From the NCBI GenBank assembly GCA_026874595.1, contig CM049314.1:51567812-51631811 (forward strand): DNA of 64,000 nucleotides, written 5' to 3'. Positions 23,401-35,356 of the stretch are shown here, piece after piece. Position numbers and translations under genes: made by a program. Numbering within the stretch: the stretch's first letter is position 1; every line of letters begins with the position of its first letter. This DNA comes from Sipunculus nudus. Its lineage: Eukaryota > Annelida > Sipuncula > Golfingiida > Sipunculidae. A model generated the notes under the pieces. The model saw nothing but the letters and a program-made list of their open reading frames with translations, did no database searches and had not been told where the DNA came from.

Positions 23401-25250
23401 CAGACAATTTGTTACCTCAAATCTGTACTGATTACAGGTCCAACATACATGATTTTGGTGTCCTTAGGCCCATTTTAGGGTGTATATCCAGGATAACAAG
23501 ATAATATTACCCAGCTCCCACCAGCAAACATTTCAAGCCCCCAGAAACCTGATTTCAGGCCAGTTTATGCTTATACACAGTCAATTAGGTTTTTGCCCCC
23601 TTCATATCCAAAAAAAAACTCAACACACACACCTGGTTTGGGTAACATTGCAATCCATTTACACCCACAGGCTGGGATCTCAAAGCATTTGGCTCAACTC
23701 CCTCAGAAAAATAAATTAGGGCCAGTTTGAAATTTCAAAATATGATCATAGCACTGTACTTGGTATATGCAGTCATCCAAATTTTGGACCTAAAATTTAA
23801 ACTAATGGTCCTACAAACATGGTTCTGGTGTCATTTGGCCCAGTTTAGGGTGTATATACAGGGAAACGAGATAATATTACCCTGCTCCCACAAACAAAAA
23901 TTTCAAGCCCCCAAAAACCTGATTTCAGGGCATTTTTTGCTTATACACAGTCAAATAGGTTCTGGCCCCCCTCATCTCCACAAAACTCAACACACACACC
24001 TGGTTTGGGTATCATTGCAATCCATTTACACCCACTGGCTGGGATCCCAAAGCATTTGGCTCAACTCCCTCAGAAAAAAAATTAGGACCAGTTTGAATTT
24101 CCAAATCTGGACACAGTGAACATAGTGATATACAGACAAAATCCACATTTTTTTACCTCAAATCTGTACTGATGGTCCCACAAACAATGTTTAGGTGTCA
24201 TTAGGTCCAATTCAGGGTGTATATACAGGGAAACAAGATAATATTAACCTGCAGACACAAACAAAAATTTCAAGCCCCCAGAAACCTGATTTCAGGCCAG
24301 TTTATGCTTATACACAGTCAAATAGGTTCTGGCCCCCCTCATCTCCACAAAACTCAACACACACACCTGGTTTGGGTATCATTGCAATCCATTCACACCC
24401 ACTGGCTGGAATCTCAAAGCATTTGGCTCAACTCCCTCAGAAAAAAATTTAGTACCATTTTGAAATTTTAAAATGTGGTCATAGCACTTTACTTGATATA
24501 TGCAGTCATCCATATTTTTTACCTCAAATCTGTAATGATGGTCCCACAAACCTGGTTTTGGTGTCATTAGGCCCAATTCAGGGTGTATATACAGGGAACC
24601 AAGATAATATTACCCTGCTGACACAAACAAAAATTTCAAGCCCCCAGAAACCTGATTTCAGGCCAGTTTATGCTTATACACAGTCAAATAGGTTCTGGAG
24701 CCCCTCATCTCCACAAAACTCAACACACACACCTGGTTTGGGTATCATTGCAATCCATTTACACCCACTGGCTGGAAACTCAAAGCATTTGGCTAAACTC
24801 ACTCATAAAAAAATTAGGACCAGTTTGAATTTCCAAATCTGGACACAGTGAACATAGTGATATACAGGGAAAATCCACATTTTTTTTACCTCAAATCTGT
24901 ACTGATGGTCCCACAAACCTGGTTTTGGTGTCATTAGGCCCAGTTTAGGGTGTATATACAGGGAAACAAGATAATATTACCCTGCTGAAACAAACAAAAA
25001 TTTCAAGCCCCCAGAAACCTGATTTCAGGCCAGTTTATGCTTATACACAGTCAAATAGGTTTTGGACCCCTTCATCTCCAACAGTCTCTTCTCACACACC
25101 TGGTTTGGGTTTCATTGCAGTCCATTCACACCCACTGCCTGGCATCTCCAAGCATATAGCTCAACTTCTTCAGAAAAAATATAGACCACTTTAAAGTTTT
25201 TCAAATCTGGTCATAGTGGTTTATGCAGAAATCAATTGTTCTGATCTCAA
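23400..25250 (+). repeat. 367-bp tandem repeat, about five copies
   Basis: The landmark GGGTGTATAT is found at about 23479, 23849, 24216, 24582 and 24949, giving a period of 366-370 bp. Each unit contains ACCTCAAATCTGTACTGATG, TTCAAGCCCCCAGAAACCTG, CTTATACACAGTCAAATAGG and CACACACCTGGTTTGGGT. The first and last copies are the most diverged, as expected for unequal-crossover arrays. Frames of 65-130 codons in it are repeat translations, not genes. It is unrelated to the flanking composite repeats. Confidence 0.9.
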
Positions 25251-25429
25251 CTCTGAAATAGTGGGCATAGAACATTGGTTGGTTTTTGTATGATTTTATT
25301 CAATTTACAATCAATATGCAGGAAAACATGACATTTTATTTTACTTCAATACACCAACAATAAACAATCTGAGGACAAGTGAACAGGCTACCATACATAT
25401 CTTAGGTAAAGGAAAACAGCAAGGGTTGT

Positions 25430-26990
25430 TTATATTGAGGACACGTGGCAACCAGGTGGTTGGCGCTGGTCTGTGAAGCTTACGAAGCAACAACCAAAGG
25501 AAGACAATAACAACTCAATAGAAGTCTTCTTCGTTGGCCATCGCACACCCATAGAACATGGCTCCAGCTGTCAAATGTAATGCCCCTGCCGACATTTACT
25601 ATCACATACTGCCGCCACTTATGGTCACGGCAATGGGATGTACTTTTTTTATTTGAGTAAAAAACGATGCGAGATTTGACGAGAATTGCAATATAATCAC
25701 ATAATGTCACTGAGAGTGTCAGATGCTGTCAAATGCTGAAAACTATATGTCTGCAGTGTAAAAAATTACAGCATAATACGCATTTCTTTAAATGGGGCAC
25801 TGTTCTCGTTTGACGTCAAACGGTGCGAGATATAACGAGATATGCACTTATATCACTTAACACTAGTCAAATGATTCTTGAACAATAGAAAAATAAAATC
25901 CCTAGCATTAAAATGACCGAGATCTAGACATTTGTTCGAAATCTCGAATATTCTCGTTTGGCGGGAGATGATACTAGATGTGGCTAGATGTGTGTTTTTA
26001 TCATGTTAAGCTTCCAAAACGCAAGACATTGCTGAAAACCGCTCCTCTTTAGCCGAAAAGGTGACCAAGTTATAAGCATTTCTGTGAAATCTCGTAATTT
26101 CTCGTTTGACGATAAACCGAGCGAGATTTGACGGGATTTGCAATTGAATGACTTAGAACTAAGGGAATGTTGCCTTACGCAAAAAAACTAGACCCTTGTA
26201 GCACAAATATTAACAGAGATAATAGAAGAAAACTCCATATTTTCAGATTGCCAAGTTTTACCCCAAAATTTGGTTACCATGGTAACAGCAGCACAAGGCT
26301 TAATGTACGAAGGAATAAGGCAATGATCCCAGTTTTAGATGCGACAAAAAAAATTGTTATATGCTTAATATTTTTTTCAGATATTGCGGAAAAATGATAA
26401 GTTGTAGTGTTTCCAGTACCACGCCCCCTGGTGGCTATTTCCAAAAAATGAAAAAACAAGTTCGAGATAATACAGAACAACAGAAAATATGTCACTTTCA
26501 GAACCTTAGCTGTAAAACTGCCACCTGTAAATCGTATTTAATGAAATCTCGGAAAGTCTCATTTGACGACGAATGGCGCGAGATTTTGCGAGACTTACAT
26601 TTATTTCGCATAGAGCATATTAAATGCTACGCATTGCAAAAAACTAGACCTCTCTAACTTAAAAAATGAGAAATTTGGAGGGAAATTTTCGAATTTTCTG
26701 ATTTCCCCCCAAATATACGTTACCATGGTAACCATTGACCGGAAAAAATTGCCAGCACTTGGAAAGCTAACATTAAGAGGAATAAAATGAGCTACAGATT
26801 ATGCGGCTACGATTAATATTGACGAAGATATGAAGACAATAAAGATTTTAGGTTTTTAGGTGACCCTGACCTTGACCTTTGACCGATCATGACCAAAAAC
26901 AATAGGCTCCGAGGAGAACAGATCTTACAGTTTATGTATAAGTTTCAGAGCGATTGCTTAAAAACTGTGGCCTCTAGCGCGTGTACATAC
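25430..26990 (+). repeat. Composite repeat unit (block XI)
   Basis: The GC-richer module (25455-25640, shared with 7375-7530) is followed by S148-like units, an X-box-like site (about 26275), a CTCF-like site (26419-26435), a second X-box (about 26722) and the TGACCT cluster (26867-26884). Order and orientation match blocks II-VIII, so the repeat region resumes after the 21.4-25.4 kb interruption. Confidence 0.75.
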
Positions 26991-27190
26991 AGACAAACAG
27001 ACAGACAAACAAACAAACAAACGTACGCGGGTGATCAACATGCTTGCGAAAATCGAAGATTTCCGGCAAGCAACAAACATACGCGGGTGATCAACATGCT
27101 TGCGAAAATCGAAGATTTCCGGCAAGCAACAAACAGACATACGCAACTGACCAATATGCTTGCGGAAATCGAAGATTTCCGGCAAGCAAT
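26990..27190 (+). repeat. Hairpin minisatellite (array h4, three units)
   Basis: Three units follow a (CAGACAAA)n tract. The first two are preceded by ACGCGGGTGATCAACATG and carry CTTGCGAAAATC-GAA-GATTTCCGGCAAG. The third is preceded by ACGCAACTGACCAATATG and has CTTGCGGAAATC on the 5' arm. The spacer type and the arm variant change together. Confidence 0.8.
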
Positions 27191-28456
27191 AAAGTATGGA
27201 CTGTGCCTCCAACATGTATGATCATAGATGGGGCCCGGAGAGGCCGTCACGGACCGCTGCACACGCCGGCCGCCCACCGTAAGGACCCTGCCGCCACTTG
27301 CGGCGACGGCGAGTGTCTTCGTGGTATGGGGAAAAACGGCGCGAGATTTGACGAGACTAACAATGTGACCCCTGAATGTGACTGCGAGTGTCAGCCGCTA
27401 TCCAGCGCTGCAAACCATGTGTCTGTAGCGTGAAAAATGACAGAATTATAGGCATTTCTTTGAATGGTCACGTGTTCTCGTTTCACGAGAAACGGTGCGA
27501 GATATGACGAGACTTGCGATTGAACGGCTTAGAACTAGAGGGATGCTGTCTAACGCCAAAAACCAGACCTTTCTATCGCAAATATCAACAGAGATAGAAT
27601 CTGGAAAACTCCGAATTTTCAGATTGTCAAGTTTTACCCCAAAATTTGGTAACCATGGTAACGGCAGCACAAAGCAACATGTGCGAAGAGATAAGCCAAT
27701 GTTCCTAGTTTCAGATACGACCAAAAAAAATGGTGTCACGTTTAATATTTTTTGAGATATTGCAGAAAAATGACATGTTACAGTGTTTCATGTACCACGC
27801 CCCCTGGTGGCTATTTCCAAAAAATGGAAAACTGATTTCGAGATATTTATAAATAACACAAAATATATCAATTTCAAAGCCATTGTTAAAAAAATGCAAC
27901 CTGTAGGTCATATTTAATGAAATCTCGAAGACTCTCGTTTGACGAGAAATGGTGCGAGATTTGGCGAGACTTTCAGTTTTATCCTGTCAAGCTGCCCATA
28001 AGGTACATAATGACCAAAACCAGACGTCTGTAGCTTAAAAATTGACAAAGTTACAAAAAATGGTCGTGTTATTTCCAATTTCCATGATTTTTGCCCAAAA
28101 AATGTAACCATGGTAACGGCAAATTTAAGTAAGCTACATGTCAAAAGAAAGGCCAGGTGATGACGAAAAAAATGAGCTATTGCAGAAGTGGATAAGCCTA
28201 TTTATGGCGAAGTTATAGTGCAAAAACCGTTAACCATACCTGTCGTGACCTTGACCCTTGACCTTGGAGCAATGTTGACCAAAAACAATAGGGCACCTAG
28301 AAATACCGTTTTCGAACATCCCTGTAAGTTTCAAGGTTATTGTGGCAAAATTGTGGCCAGGAGAGTGGTGACAAACAAACAAACAAACAGACAGACAAAC
28401 AGACATACGCAACTGACCAATATGCTTGCGGAAATCGAAGATTTCCGGCAAGCAAT
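27190..28456 (+). repeat. About 1,266-bp tandem duplication, copy 1
   Basis: It starts at AAAGTATGGACTGTGCCTCC just after a hairpin unit. It runs through a CpG-rich block (about 27230-27320), S148-like units, an X-box (about 27652), a CTCF-like site (27795-27811), a second X-box (about 28107), a TGACC cluster and one hairpin unit. The following 1.27 kb repeats it with very few differences. Confidence 0.9.
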
Positions 28457-29720
28457 AAAGTATGGACTGTGCCTCCAACATGTATGATCATAGATGGGGC
28501 CCGGAGAGGCCGTCACGGACCGCTGCACACGCCGGCCGCCCACCGTAAGGACCCTGCCGCCACTTGCGGCGACGGCGAGTGTCTTCGTGGTATGGCGAAA
28601 AACGGCGCGAGATTTGACGAGACTAACAATGTGACCCCTGAATGTGACTGCGAGTGTCAGCCGCTATCCAGCGCTGCAAACCATGTGTCTGTAGCGTGAA
28701 AAATGACAGAATTATAGGCATTTCTTTGAATGGTCACGTGTTCTCGTTTCACGAGAAACGGTGCGAGATATGACGAGACTTGCGATTGAACGGCTTAGAA
28801 CTAGAGGGATGCTGTCTAACGCCAAAAACCAGACCTTTCTATCGCAAAATATCAACAGAGATAGAATCTGGAAAACTCCGAATTTTCAGATTGTCAAGTT
28901 TTACCCCAAAATTTGGTAACCATGGTAACGGCAGCACAAAGCAACATGTGCGAAGAGATAAGCCAATGTTCCTAGTTTCAGATACGACCAAAAAAAATGG
29001 TGTCACGTTTAATATTTTTTGAGATATTGCAGAAAAATGACATGTTACAGTGTTTCATGTACCACGCCCCCTGGTGGCTATTTCCAAAAAATGGAAAACT
29101 GATTTCGAGATATTTATAAATAACACAAAATATATCAATTTCAAAGCCATTGTTAAAAAAATGCAACCTGTAGGTCATATTTAATGAAATCTCGAAGACT
29201 CTCGTTTGACGAGAAATGGTGCGAGATTTGGCGAGACTTTCAGTTTTATCCTGTCAAGCTGCCCATAAGGTACATAATGACCAAAACCAGACGTCTGTAG
29301 CTTAAAAATTGACAAAGTTACAAAAAATGGTCGTGTTATTTCCAATTTCCATGATTTTTGCCCAAAAAATGTAACCATGGTAACGGCAAATTTAAGTAAG
29401 CTACATGTCAAAAGAAAGGCCAGGTGATGACGAAAAAAATGAGCTATTGCAGAAGTGGATAAGCCTATTTATGGCGAAGTTATAGTGCAAAAACCGTTAA
29501 CCATACCTGTCGTGACCTTGACCCTTGACCTTGGAGCAATGTTGACCAAAAACAATAGGGCACCTAGAAATACCGTTTTCGAACATCCCTGTAAGTTTCA
29601 AGGTTATTGTGGCAAAATTGTGGCCAGGAGAGTGGTGACAAACAAACAAACAAACAGACAGACAAACAGACATACGCAACTGACCAATATGCTTGCGGAA
29701 ATCGAAGATTTCCGGCAAGC
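28457..29720 (+). repeat. About 1,267-bp tandem duplication, copy 2
   Basis: By eye, the only differences from copy 1 are TATGGCGAAA for TATGGGGAAA and one extra A in CGCAAAATATC. The breakpoints fall in hairpin units, so recombination between hairpins is the likely mechanism. At its right end the hairpin is followed by the GACCAGAGGTC linker instead of AAAGTATGG. Confidence 0.9.
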
Positions 29721-30420
29721 AACAAACAAGATGACCAGAGGTCACGCGCTTGCCGGAAATGGAAATGATACAGACAGATAGACAGAGAGTGCATGTAGAA
29801 ATAGTCATATGAATGAGCAACATTGTGGGGGCAGCAGAAACGGATAATATGTTTATTTATGCATGCTGAACTTTAACAGCTGCATATCTTTCTAGTGTAA
29901 AAGGGACCAAGTTCAAAATTTTTTCATGAAATCCCGTTTATCTCTAAACAAGAAGCAGTGAGACGTTTTCAGGTTTGTCATGTCAAGCTGGCCAAATGAT
30001 ATGAAATGCCGAAAACTAGACCTGTCTAGCTATAAAAGCCGCCGAGTTATAAGCATTTGCATGAAATCTCGTGTTTTCTCGTTTGATGGGAAATGGTGCG
30101 AGCTTTGGTGAGATTTCCAGTTTTGTCATGTCAGGTTTGTCAAATATTACAAAATGCCGGAAACTAGACCTGTCTAGCTGCAAAAGTCGCCGTGTTATCA
30201 GCATTTACGTGAAATCATGTTTTTTTCTCGCTTGACGAGATATAGTACGAGGTTTGGCCTGATTTCTTTTCTGGCGTGTCAAGCTGGTCATATGTTATGA
30301 AATGCCGGAAACTAGACCTGTGTAGCTGTAAAAGTCGCCGAGTTATAAGCATTTCCGTGAAATCTTGTTTTTTCTCGTTTGACGATAAACCAAGCGAAAT
30401 TTGACGAGACTTGCAATTGA
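29720..30420 (+). repeat. Linker and short S148 array
   Basis: The linker is as at 150-400, with about three S148 monomers (29990-30390). One monomer is a recombinant: a TTACGTGAAATC...ATAGTACGAGG left half joins directly to the CCTGATTTCTTTTCTGGCGTG half that lies several monomers downstream in the arrays at 17.09 and 19.24 kb. This is an internal deletion. Confidence 0.8.
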
Positions 30421-31145
30421 ATGACTTAGAACCAAGGGGAAGCAGCCTTATGCAAAAAACTAGACCCTTGAAACATAAATATTAACCGAGATAGAAGCCA
30501 AAAACTGCATATTTTCAGATCGTCAAGTTTAACCCACAAATTTGGTAACCATGGTAACAGCAGCACAAAGCTACATGTGCGGAGGAATTAGCCAATGTTC
30601 CTAGTTTAAGATACAACGATAAAAATTGTGCCATGTTTAAAATTATTTTAGATATTGCAGAAAAATGATATGTTACAGTGTTTCAGGTACCACGCCCCCT
30701 GGTGGCTATTTCCAAAAAATGAAAAACTGATTTCGAGATATTTATAAATAACACAAAATATATTAATTTCAAAGCCATTGTTAAAAAAATGCAACCTGTA
30801 GGTCATATTTAATGAAATCTCGAAGACTCTCGTTTGACGAGAAACGGTGCGAGATTTTGCAAGATTTATGATTGGATCACCGAGAGCTCACCAAGGGCTA
30901 CAAGATGCAAAAAAATTGACCTCTCCAGCATAAAAACTGACAGAGTTAGAAGCTGAAAACTGCATATTTTCAAAATTCAAAAGTTTTACCCCAAAAATAG
31001 AGAAATCTGGCAATAGCGCACTTTGGCACCTATGCGCAAAAATAAGCCCATGGACCCCAGTTGAAGGGGCTGTGATGGAAATGGCCCAATGTTTAATAGT
31101 TCTGGAGGTATAGCACCAAAACAAATTTTCATGTTTTTTCATCTG

Positions 31146-31162
31146 CAACGCCCCCTGGCGGC
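31146..31162 (-). promoter_or_regulatory. Strong CTCF-like core (variant unit)
   Basis: With three flanking bases the minus strand reads TGGCCGCCAGGGGGCGTTGC. This is the closest match in the window to the vertebrate CTCF consensus (TGGCCACCAGGGGGCGCTA). It lies in a variant repeat unit that is otherwise diverged from the main CTCF-like module. The match is direct; binding is inference. Confidence 0.5.
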
Positions 31163-31429
31163 CATTTCCAAAATCTGAAAAAACAATTTCGAGATATTCT
31201 TGTGTTACATAAAATATCTCAGAATCAGTACGATTGCTGCAAATTTGAAAAATATCAGGAAATTCCATGATTTCTCCCCAAAATTGCGTAACCATGGTAA
31301 TAGCAAATTTAAATAAGCTACATGTCAAAAGAAAGGCCAGGTGATGACGAAAAAAATGAGCTATTGCAGAAGTGGATAAGCCTATTTATGGCGAAGTGAT
31401 AGTGCAAAAACCGTTAACCATACCTGTCG

Positions 31430-31454
31430 TGACCTTGACCTTGACCTTTGACCT
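31430..31454 (-). promoter_or_regulatory. Four direct AGGTCA-type half-sites
   Basis: The plus strand has four TGACCT half-sites: three abutting (DR0, DR0) and the last separated by one T (DR1). The same four-unit version is at 35889-35913. This is the longest half-site run in the window. Confidence 0.45.
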
Positions 31455-31584
31455 ATTTTAACCAAAAACAATAGGGCACCTAGAAATTATGTTTTTCATC
31501 ATTCCTGTAAGTTTCAAGGTGATTGTGGCAAAATTGTGGCCAGGAGAGTGCAGACAAACAAACAGACAAACAGACAAACAGACA

Positions 31585-31760
31585 TACGCAACTGAGCAAT
31601 ATGCTTGCCGAAATCTTTGATTCCGGCAAGCAACAAACAAACATACGGAACTGACCAACATACTTGCGAAAATCGAAGATTTCCGGCAAGTAACAAACAT
31701 ACGCAAGTGATCAACATGCTTGCCGAATCTTTGATTCCGGCAAGCAACAAACTAGACGAC
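31585..31760 (+). repeat. Hairpin minisatellite (array h5, three units)
   Basis: The units alternate between TTT-loop forms (CTTGCCGAAATC-TTT-GATTCCGGCAAG) and a GAA-loop form (CTTGCGAAAATC...GGCAAGTAAC). The loop and arms change between units while pairing is retained. Confidence 0.8.
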
Positions 31761-33780
31761 CAGAGGTCGAAAGCTTGCCGGAAATGGCCTGTAATAAGAC
31801 AGCGAAACAGACGGACAGTTACTAGGCAGACAGACAGGGAACGTATAACACTGTCTATAGTTTTGGAGATATGGCACAATAATGATTGCTGCAGCGCCAT
31901 CTGGCGGCTATTTCTAAAAGGACAAAAAATAAGTTTCGAGATATTTTATTTTTTTATTACATTTATTTGATGTATAATTAAAGTTTAACCCCCGCAGAAT
32001 ACGACAGAGTCCCCACGAGGTAAAATGCATTAAATCTAGTTCCGGAAATGGCCGGAAATAAGACAGCGAAACAGACGGACAGTTACCAGGCAGACAGACA
32101 GGGAACGTTTGGATCTGATCAAATGAACAACCGCTATCATGGTTAAAATGGAAGCACATTTTTATGTGATTTCGCTGATTTTCAATAGCCACGAATGAGT
32201 AGACAGATAGACGGAAAATAACTCCATGTTTAGGCAATGTACACCTGTCATGGAGAATGGAAAGCATGAATAAAATAAGCGTCAGTGAATTAGAATAAAT
32301 CTTCATATTTTGAATTTCAGGAAAAAGAAGAATTTAATTGTAACCTATATTAGGCCCCTATGGTAACGGAAGAATATGACAGAGTCTTCACGAGGATAAA
32401 CCCATTAAATCTAGTTTCAGATGCTGCAATCAATGTTGTGACACTATCTATAGTTTTATAGATATGGCAAAATAATTATTGCTGCAGCGCCATCTGGCGG
32501 CTATTATTAAAAGGACAAAAAATAAGTTTCGAGATATTTTATTTTTTTATAATTAATATTTGATGTATAATTAAATTTAAACTTCTGCAGAATATGACAA
32601 TGTCCCCACGAGCAAAACGCATTAAATCTTGGTTCAAAAGCTGCAATCAATGTTGTGACACCGTCTATAGTTTTGGAGATATGGCACAATAATGATTGCT
32701 GCAGCGCCATCTGGCGGCTATTTCTAAAAGGACAAAAAATAAGTTTCGAGATATTTTATTTTTTTATTATATATATTTGATGTATAATTAAAGTTTAACC
32801 CCCGCAGAATACGACAGAGTCCCCACGAGGTAAAATGCATTAAATCTAGTTCCGGAAATGGCCGGAAATAAGACAGCGAAACAGACGGACAGTTACTAGG
32901 CAGACAGACAGGGAACGTTTGGATCTGATCAAATGACCAACCGCTATCATGGTTAAAATGGAAGCACATTTTTATGTGATTTCGCTGATTTTCAATAGCC
33001 ACAAATGAGAAGACAGATAGACGGAAAATAACTCCATGTGTAAACAATGTACTCCTGTCATGGAGAATGGAAAGCATGAATAAAATAAGCGTCAGTCAAT
33101 TAGAATAAATCTTCATATTTTGAATTTCAGGAAAAAGAAGAATTTAATTGTAACCTAGATTAGGCCCCCATGGTAACGGAAGAATATAACAGAGTCTTCT
33201 CGAGGATAAACCCATTAAATCTAGTTTCAGATGCTGCAATCAATGTTGTGACACTATCTATAGTTTTATAGATATGGCAAAATAATTATTGCTGCAGCGC
33301 CATCTGGCGGCTATTATTAAAAGGACAAAAAATAAGTTTCGAGATATTTTATTTTTTTATAATTAATATTTGATGTATAATTAAATTTAAACTTCTGCAG
33401 AATATGACAATGTCCCCACGAGCAAAACGCATTAAATCTTGGTTCAAAAGCTGCAATCAATGGTGTGACACCGTCTATAGTTTTGGAGATATGGCACAAT
33501 AATGATTACTGCAGCGCCATCTGAAAGGAAAAAAAAAATTGTTTCGAGATATTTTATTTTTAATTATATATATATTATGTATAATTAAAATTTAACCCCC
33601 GCGGAATACGACAGAGTCCCCACGAGGTTAAACGCTTTAAATCTAGTTTCAGAAGCTGCAATCAATGTTGTGACACTGTCTATAGTTTTGGAGATATGGC
33701 ACAATAATGATTGCTGTAGCGCCATCTGGGGGCTCTTTTCTAAAAGGAAAAAATAAGTTTCCAGATATTTTATTTTAATA
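31760..33780 (+). repeat. CTCF-A arrays with 810-bp tandem duplication
   Basis: The segment from about 31850 to 32660 is repeated at an 810-bp offset (about 32660-33470) with few differences. Each copy holds two CTCF-A units (31891/32484 and 32701/33294), a CCGGAAATGGCCGGAAATAAGACAG tract and a CTCCATGT..AATGTAC segment. Two further units follow, one of them with the site truncated (about 33512). Confidence 0.8.
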
Positions 33781-35356
33781 TATATATTTGATGTATAATT
33801 AAAATTTTACCCCTGCCCCCAACTGCTAAACCAGGGATCAGCCCATATTTTGACACACCCAACTACAAAATCGGGGATATCCCTGGTTTCAAAGATTTGC
33901 CAGTGGTTCCTGGCAACACAAGTGTTCGCACAAGGGGACACAATAAAAATCACAGGTGTGTTCCCTCCACATTTAGCGGCTTTTGTCCACTATTCAATGC
34001 TGCTTTGTGAGATTCATCGACGACCGCACACGCCAACATGCAACAGTAATAGCCTTGCCGGCACTTACCGGTCAACCCTGAAGCCACTTGTGCTCACGGC
34101 AATTGGATGTATTTTCATCATTTGATGAAAAAAGAGGCAGGATTTGACGAGAATTGCAATAAAATCACATGATGTGATTGAGAGTGTCAGACGCTGTCAA
34201 ATGCTGAAAACTATATGTCTGTAGGGTATAAAATGACAGCATAATAGGCATTTGTTTAAATGGTCCACTGTTCTCGTTTGACGACAAATGGTGCGAGATA
34301 TATCGAGATATTCACTTATATCACTTAACACTAATCAAATGATTGTTGAACAGTAGAAAAATAAAATCTCTAGCATAAAATTGAAAGAGATATAGACATT
34401 TGTTGAATATTTTGTTCAAAATATCGAATATTCTCGTTTGGCGGGAGATGATGCGAGATTTGGCGAGATTTGCAGTTTTATCATGTTAAGCTTCTGAAAG
34501 GCTACCAGAGGCTGAAACCCTATACTCTTTAACCTAAAACATGATCGAGTTATCAGCATTTCTGCGAAATCTCGTAATTTCTCGTTTGACGGAAAAACAG
34601 ATCGAGATTCTACGAGACTTCCAATTGACTGGATTAGAGCCAAGGGAATGCTACCTCATGCAGAAAACTAGACCCTTGTAGTATAAATATCAACAGAGAT
34701 AGAAGCAAAAAACTAATTATTTTCAGATTGTCAAGTTTTACCCCAAAATTTGGTTACCATGGTAACAGCAGCACAAAGCTACATGTACGCAGGAATAAGC
34801 CAATGATCCTAGTTTCAGATAAGATAATAAACATTGTGTTACGTTTAATATTTTTTGAGATATTGCAGAAAAATGATATGTTACAGTGTTTCAGGTTCCA
34901 CGCCCCCTAGTGGCTATTTCCAAAAAATAAAAAATTGATTTCGAGATATTTATTTTACTTGAATGATAAAAAGCTTATTTAGTACTATCTGATGCAAAAA
35001 ACTAGAACTCTCTAGCTTTAAAAATGACAAAGTTAAAAAAAATAGTCCATTGATTTTCGATTTTCATCACTTTTACCCGAAAATAAGTAACCATGGTGAC
35101 AACAAATTTGATTCAGCTACACACCAGATGAAAGGACTTGGAATGACAATTAAAATGAGCTACAGTTGAAGTAGATACGCTTTATAGAAAAAAAGATATG
35201 AAGAAAAAACCATTTTGAGAACTTTTGATGTCCTTGACCTTGACCTTTGACCGATCATGACCAAAAACAATAGGCTCCGAGGAGAACCGATTATACACTT
35301 TATCTGTAAGTTTTAGAGCGATTGGTGAAAAACTGTGGCCTGTAGAGCGTGGATAT

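Larger units (their letters stand above)
30420..31585 (+). repeat. X-box and CTCF modules, variant unit, and TGACCT cluster
   Basis: Modules follow as in the 2,152-bp unit: X-box about 30545 and CTCF-like site 30690-30706. A distinct roughly 400-bp variant then appears (30850-31260), with its own CTCF-like site at 31146-31162 and an X-box-like GTAACCATGGTAAT (about 31290). It ends with the four-half-site cluster at 31430-31454 and a CAGACAAA tract. Confidence 0.75.

Noticed and set aside
23727-24119. 130-codon frame in the 367-bp repeat
   Set aside because: The frame shifts between tandem copies, and the translation (THLVWVSLQSIYTH) only mirrors the repeat.
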